A DNA stretch of 64,000 bases from Pseudoalteromonas sp. 3D05 (GTDB lineage Bacteria > Pseudomonadota > Gammaproteobacteria > Enterobacterales > Alteromonadaceae), in contig NZ_PDUS01000002.1 of the NCBI RefSeq assembly GCF_002723455.1, positions 259,406 to 323,405 of the forward strand, written 5' to 3'. Shown here in pieces: positions 61,279 through 64,000 of this stretch. Made by a program: the position numbers and the translations under genes. Position 1 is the stretch's first letter. Each line of letters begins with the position of its first letter. The notes under the pieces are model-generated. The model saw nothing but the letters and a program-made list of their open reading frames with translations, was not told where the DNA came from and did no database searches.

Positions 61279-64000
61279 ATGAAACGTATGCTAATCAATG
61301 CGACGCAGCAAGAAGAAATGCGCGTAGCACTGGTTGATGGCCAGCGCCTGTATGATTTAGATATCGAAAGCCCGGGTCACGAACAAAAAAAAGCCAATAT
61401 TTATAAAGGCAAAATAACACGCATTGAACCGTCATTAGAAGCAGCCTTTGTTGATTACGGCGCTGAACGTCACGGTTTCCTTCCTTTAAAAGAAATCGCT
61501 CGTACATACTTCCCGCAAGGTTACACCTTCCAAGGTCGTCCGAACATTCGTGACGTAATTAAAGAAGGTCAAGAAGTTATTGTACAAGTTGATAAAGAAG
61601 AGCGCGGCCAAAAAGGCGCAGCACTGACTACTTTTATCAGCGTAGCAGGTAGCTATTTAGTGCTTATGCCTAACAACCCTCGTGCTGGCGGTATTTCACG
61701 TCGTATTGAAGGTGATGAGCGTACTGAACTTAAAGAAGCATTGAGCCGTTTAGAATTGCCTAAAGGCATGGGCTTAATCGTGCGTACTGCGGGTGTTGGT
61801 AAATCGTTTGAAGAACTAAACTACGATTTAAAAGCACTCCTTGTGCACTGGGATGCGATTCAACAAGCCTCTAATAGCGGCAAAGCACCGTTTTTAATCC
61901 ACCAAGAAAGTAACGTGATTTTCCGCGCTATTCGTGATTATTTACGCCGTGATATTGGTGAAATCTTAATTGATAAACCGCGTGTATTTGAAGAAGCAAA
62001 AGCCCATATTGAACGTTTTCGCCCTGACTTTATGAGCCGTGTGAAGTTATACTCTGGCGAAGTGCCATTGTTTACACACTACCAAATTGAAAGCCAAATC
62101 GAATCTGCTTTCCAACGCGAAGTCCGCTTGCCTTCTGGTGGTTCAATTGTTATTGACCCTACAGAAGCACTTACCTCTATCGATATCAACTCATCAAAAG
62201 CCACTAAAGGCGGAGATATCGAAGAAACAGCATTGAACACAAACTTAGAAGCAGCAGACGAAATTGCCCGCCAATTACGCTTACGCGACTTAGGTGGCCT
62301 GATTGTTATCGACTTTATCGATATGACGCCTCCACGCCATCAGCGTGAAGTAGAAAATCGTTTAAAAGACGCTGTTCGCCCAGATCGTGCCCGTGTACAA
62401 ATTGGTAAAATTTCACGCTTTGGCTTACTTGAAATGTCGCGTCAGCGCTTACGCCCTTCATTAGGTGAAGCAAGCCAAGGACCATGTCCTCGTTGTAGTG
62501 GTCAAGGTACTATTCGTTCAAACGAGTCAATTGCGTTATCAATTCTACGTTTAATCGAAGAAGAAGCCATTAAAGACAATACAGCGCAAGTAAACGCACA
62601 AGTGCCTGTTGCTGTTGCTGCTTACTTACTAAACGAACAACGCCGTAGCGTGCACCGTATCGAAAAACGTCATAGCTGTGATGTAGTAATCATTCCAAAT
62701 CAACACATGGAAACACCACACTACGAAGTTATGCGCTTGCGCAAAGATGAAACACTCGAAACAGTAAGTTACGATCAAGTTGTAGCGCCTGAGCCAGAAG
62801 TGTTTGAAACATCTAAAACACCCGCTGTTGCAGTACGTGAAGAGCCAAGATTGAAAGGTGTTGTTATGCCTTCAACGCCAGCACCTCAAGCAACTGAAAA
62901 GCCAGCTCCAGCGCAACAAGCCGCAGCCCCTCAAGCTACTGCACAGGTTGGCCTTTTAGCTAGCATTGGTAATTGGTTTAAATCTTTATTTGCTGACTCA
63001 ACTGAAAAGAAAGAGCCAGAGAAAAAAGAGCAAACTAATAAACCAAACACGCGTAATAACCGTAATCGCAACAATGATGGTGATAATCGCCGTCGTAACA
63101 ACCAGCGTCGCCGTAATAACAACTCTCGCAACAAACCTCAAAATGAGCGCACTGCTGAGGAAACAGCTAACGTTGATAATACAACTACCGAGCAAAAAGA
63201 GAATAGAAACGAGAACCGCAACAAGCGCCGTCGTAACCCTAATTCTCGTAAGCGTAATGAAAATCGTAACGATGATAAAAAGCCAGCAACTGACGTTAAA
63301 GAGTCTGTAGAAAACAAAGACACTAACGTAGAAAAAACTGAGCAAAAGCCAAAAGCGCGTCGTCAACGTCGTAACATTCGCAAGAAAGTTCGTGTGCAAA
63401 ATGACGACACTGCAGCTGTAGAGTCAACAACGACTGAACAGGCACCAGCTCAACAACCTGTTAAAGCAACTGAAGAAAAGCCAGAAGCTAAACCTGTTGT
63501 TGCAACTGAACAAGTGGAAACACAAGCAAATACAAATGCGGACAAAGCACCTGAAGCAGCAAAACCTGAGCCAGAACAAAATATGGCTCCTGAACAAGAT
63601 TCATCAGCTGATGAAGAGCAAGGACAGGCACGTACTCGTTCACGTCGTTCACCTCGCCACCTTCGTGCTGCAGGCCAACGTCGTCGTCGTCCTGAACAAG
63701 GTGAAGAAGGCAGCGAAACACAAAGTACGCAGCCTCCTGCATTTATTCCTGTTGCGGATCAAGCGGCCGCAGAATATGAAGCTGAACTTAAGGCAAAATC
63801 TGAAGAAACAGCAACTGATGCATCTAAGCAAGTAGAGCAAGCTGTTGTAACTGAAGATTTAGCAAAGGTTGAAACAGCTGAGCAAGCACCTGCTGTAACT
63901 GAAGAAGCACCTGCTGTAACTGAAGAAGCACCTACTGCAACTGAAGAAGTACCTGCTGCAACTGAAGAAGCACCTGCTGAAACTGAAGAAGCACCTGCTG
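61279..64000 (+). CDS. rne: Ribonuclease E (C-terminal end outside window)
   Basis: The endonuclease that initiates mRNA decay and rRNA/tRNA processing, and scaffold of the degradosome at the membrane. About 907 codons are present. The catalytic half has [17 protein letters not shown], the S1 domain, [21 protein letters not shown] (metal Asp), and the zinc-link CPRCSGQG (about residues 404-411). Next come a membrane-targeting-like helix ([14 protein letters not shown], about 557-570) and a disordered Arg- and Asn-rich RNA-binding region. The end holds heptad repeats of the form APAVTEE. No stop appears before the window ends. Confidence 0.96.
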   Translation, partial: MKRMLINATQQEEMRVALVDGQRLYDLDIESPGHEQKKANIYKGKITRIEPSLEAAFVDYGAERHGFLPLKEIARTYFPQGYTFQGRPNIRDVIKEGQEVIVQVDKEERGQKGAALTTFISVAGSYLVLMPNNPRAGGISRRIEGDERTELKEALSRLELPKGMGLIVRTAGVGKSFEELNYDLKALLVHWDAIQQASNSGKAPFLIHQESNVIFRAIRDYLRRDIGEILIDKPRVFEEAKAHIERFRPDFMSRVKLYSGEVPLFTHYQIESQIESAFQREVRLPSGGSIVIDPTEALTSIDINSSKATKGGDIEETALNTNLEAADEIARQLRLRDLGGLIVIDFIDMTPPRHQREVENRLKDAVRPDRARVQIGKISRFGLLEMSRQRLRPSLGEASQGPCPRCSGQGTIRSNESIALSILRLIEEEAIKDNTAQVNAQVPVAVAAYLLNEQRRSVHRIEKRHSCDVVIIPNQHMETPHYEVMRLRKDETLETVSYDQVVAPEPEVFETSKTPAVAVREEPRLKGVVMPSTPAPQATEKPAPAQQAAAPQATAQVGLLASIGNWFKSLFADSTEKKEPEKKEQTNKPNTRNNRNRNNDGDNRRRNNQRRRNNNSRNKPQNERTAEETANVDNTTTEQKENRNENRNKRRRNPNSRKRNENRNDDKKPATDVKESVENKDTNVEKTEQKPKARRQRRNIRKKVRVQNDDTAAVESTTTEQAPAQQPVKATEEKPEAKPVVATEQVETQANTNADKAPEAAKPEPEQNMAPEQDSSADEEQGQARTRSRRSPRHLRAAGQRRRRPEQGEEGSETQSTQPPAFIPVADQAAAEYEAELKAKSEETATDASKQVEQAVVTEDLAKVETAEQAPAVTEEAPAVTEEAPTATEEVPAATEEAPAETEEAPA
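63886..64000 (+). repeat. 21-bp in-frame repeats in rne
   Basis: At least five copies of a 21-base unit like GCACCTGCTGTAACTGAAGA, encoding APAVTEE with variants [14 protein letters not shown] and APAETEE. It continues past the window edge. Confidence 0.9.

Noticed and set aside
62931..63399. Overlapping open frames on both strands inside rne
   Set aside because: They arise from the low-complexity Arg/Asn-rich coding sequence of RNase E in other frames.
63886..64000. Possible CRISPR-like direct repeats
   Set aside because: The units are contiguous, 21 bases long, lack spacers and are in frame with rne.

Overview
This window is chromosomal DNA from a marine gammaproteobacterium. Gene order and protein sequences point to the Alteromonadales, most likely Pseudoalteromonas. 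The evidence is AT-leaning DNA, monomeric NADP-isocitrate dehydrogenase, DUF3718 and DUF3080 proteins, a GntR-controlled prpB-prpC-acnD-prpF cluster, and two ancestral gammaproteobacterial housekeeping blocks. The genus call is inference from family knowledge. No prophage, insertion sequence, CRISPR array or defence island was recognised.

Positions 1-19200 carry the first conserved block: rarA (cut by the window edge), lolA, ftsK and lrp on the minus strand, then ald, pssA, trxB, acnB, aat, bpt, infA, the divergent pair clpA/clpS and cspD, and icd. It resembles the E. coli cspD-clpS-clpA / infA-aat / trxB-lrp-ftsK-lolA-rarA region, with ald, pssA and a long Bacteroidetes-like acnB interposed. 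The N-degron pathway (Aat, Bpt, ClpS, ClpA) sits within about 5 kb.

Positions 19200-36900 are the accessory stretch. It holds two tandem secreted amidohydrolases (one without the HxH metal motif), an HNH-like protein, small secreted and zinc-ribbon proteins, a DUF445 membrane protein, a fructosamine-kinase-like protein whose catalytic Asp is Asn, the ribE/MATE divergent pair, a DUF3080 lipoprotein, two tRNA-Val genes followed by two decayed tRNA copies, a periplasmic solute-binding protein, and an uncharacterised three-gene envelope operon. That operon encodes a 1023-residue lipoprotein, a beta-barrel outer-membrane protein and a 623-residue lipoprotein.

Positions 36997-43744 hold the propionate (2-methylcitrate) pathway, prpF, acnD, prpC, prpB and a GntR regulator, all on the minus strand. 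Three TGTCGACA palindromes lie in the promoter region. rsmF, a probable small RNA and a secreted polysaccharide deacetylase follow.

Positions 46573-64000 hold the second conserved block. On the minus strand, in transcription order, are rluC, a HAD phosphatase, yceD, rpmF, plsX, fabD, fabG, acpP, fabF, pabC, mltG, tmk, holB, a PilZ gene, tatD and a PhoD-like phosphatase. maf lies on the plus strand among them. rne, with a long structured leader, is divergent from rluC and runs off the window. The block links fatty-acid and phospholipid synthesis with folate precursor synthesis, cell-wall processing and DNA replication; fabH is absent from its usual place between plsX and fabD.
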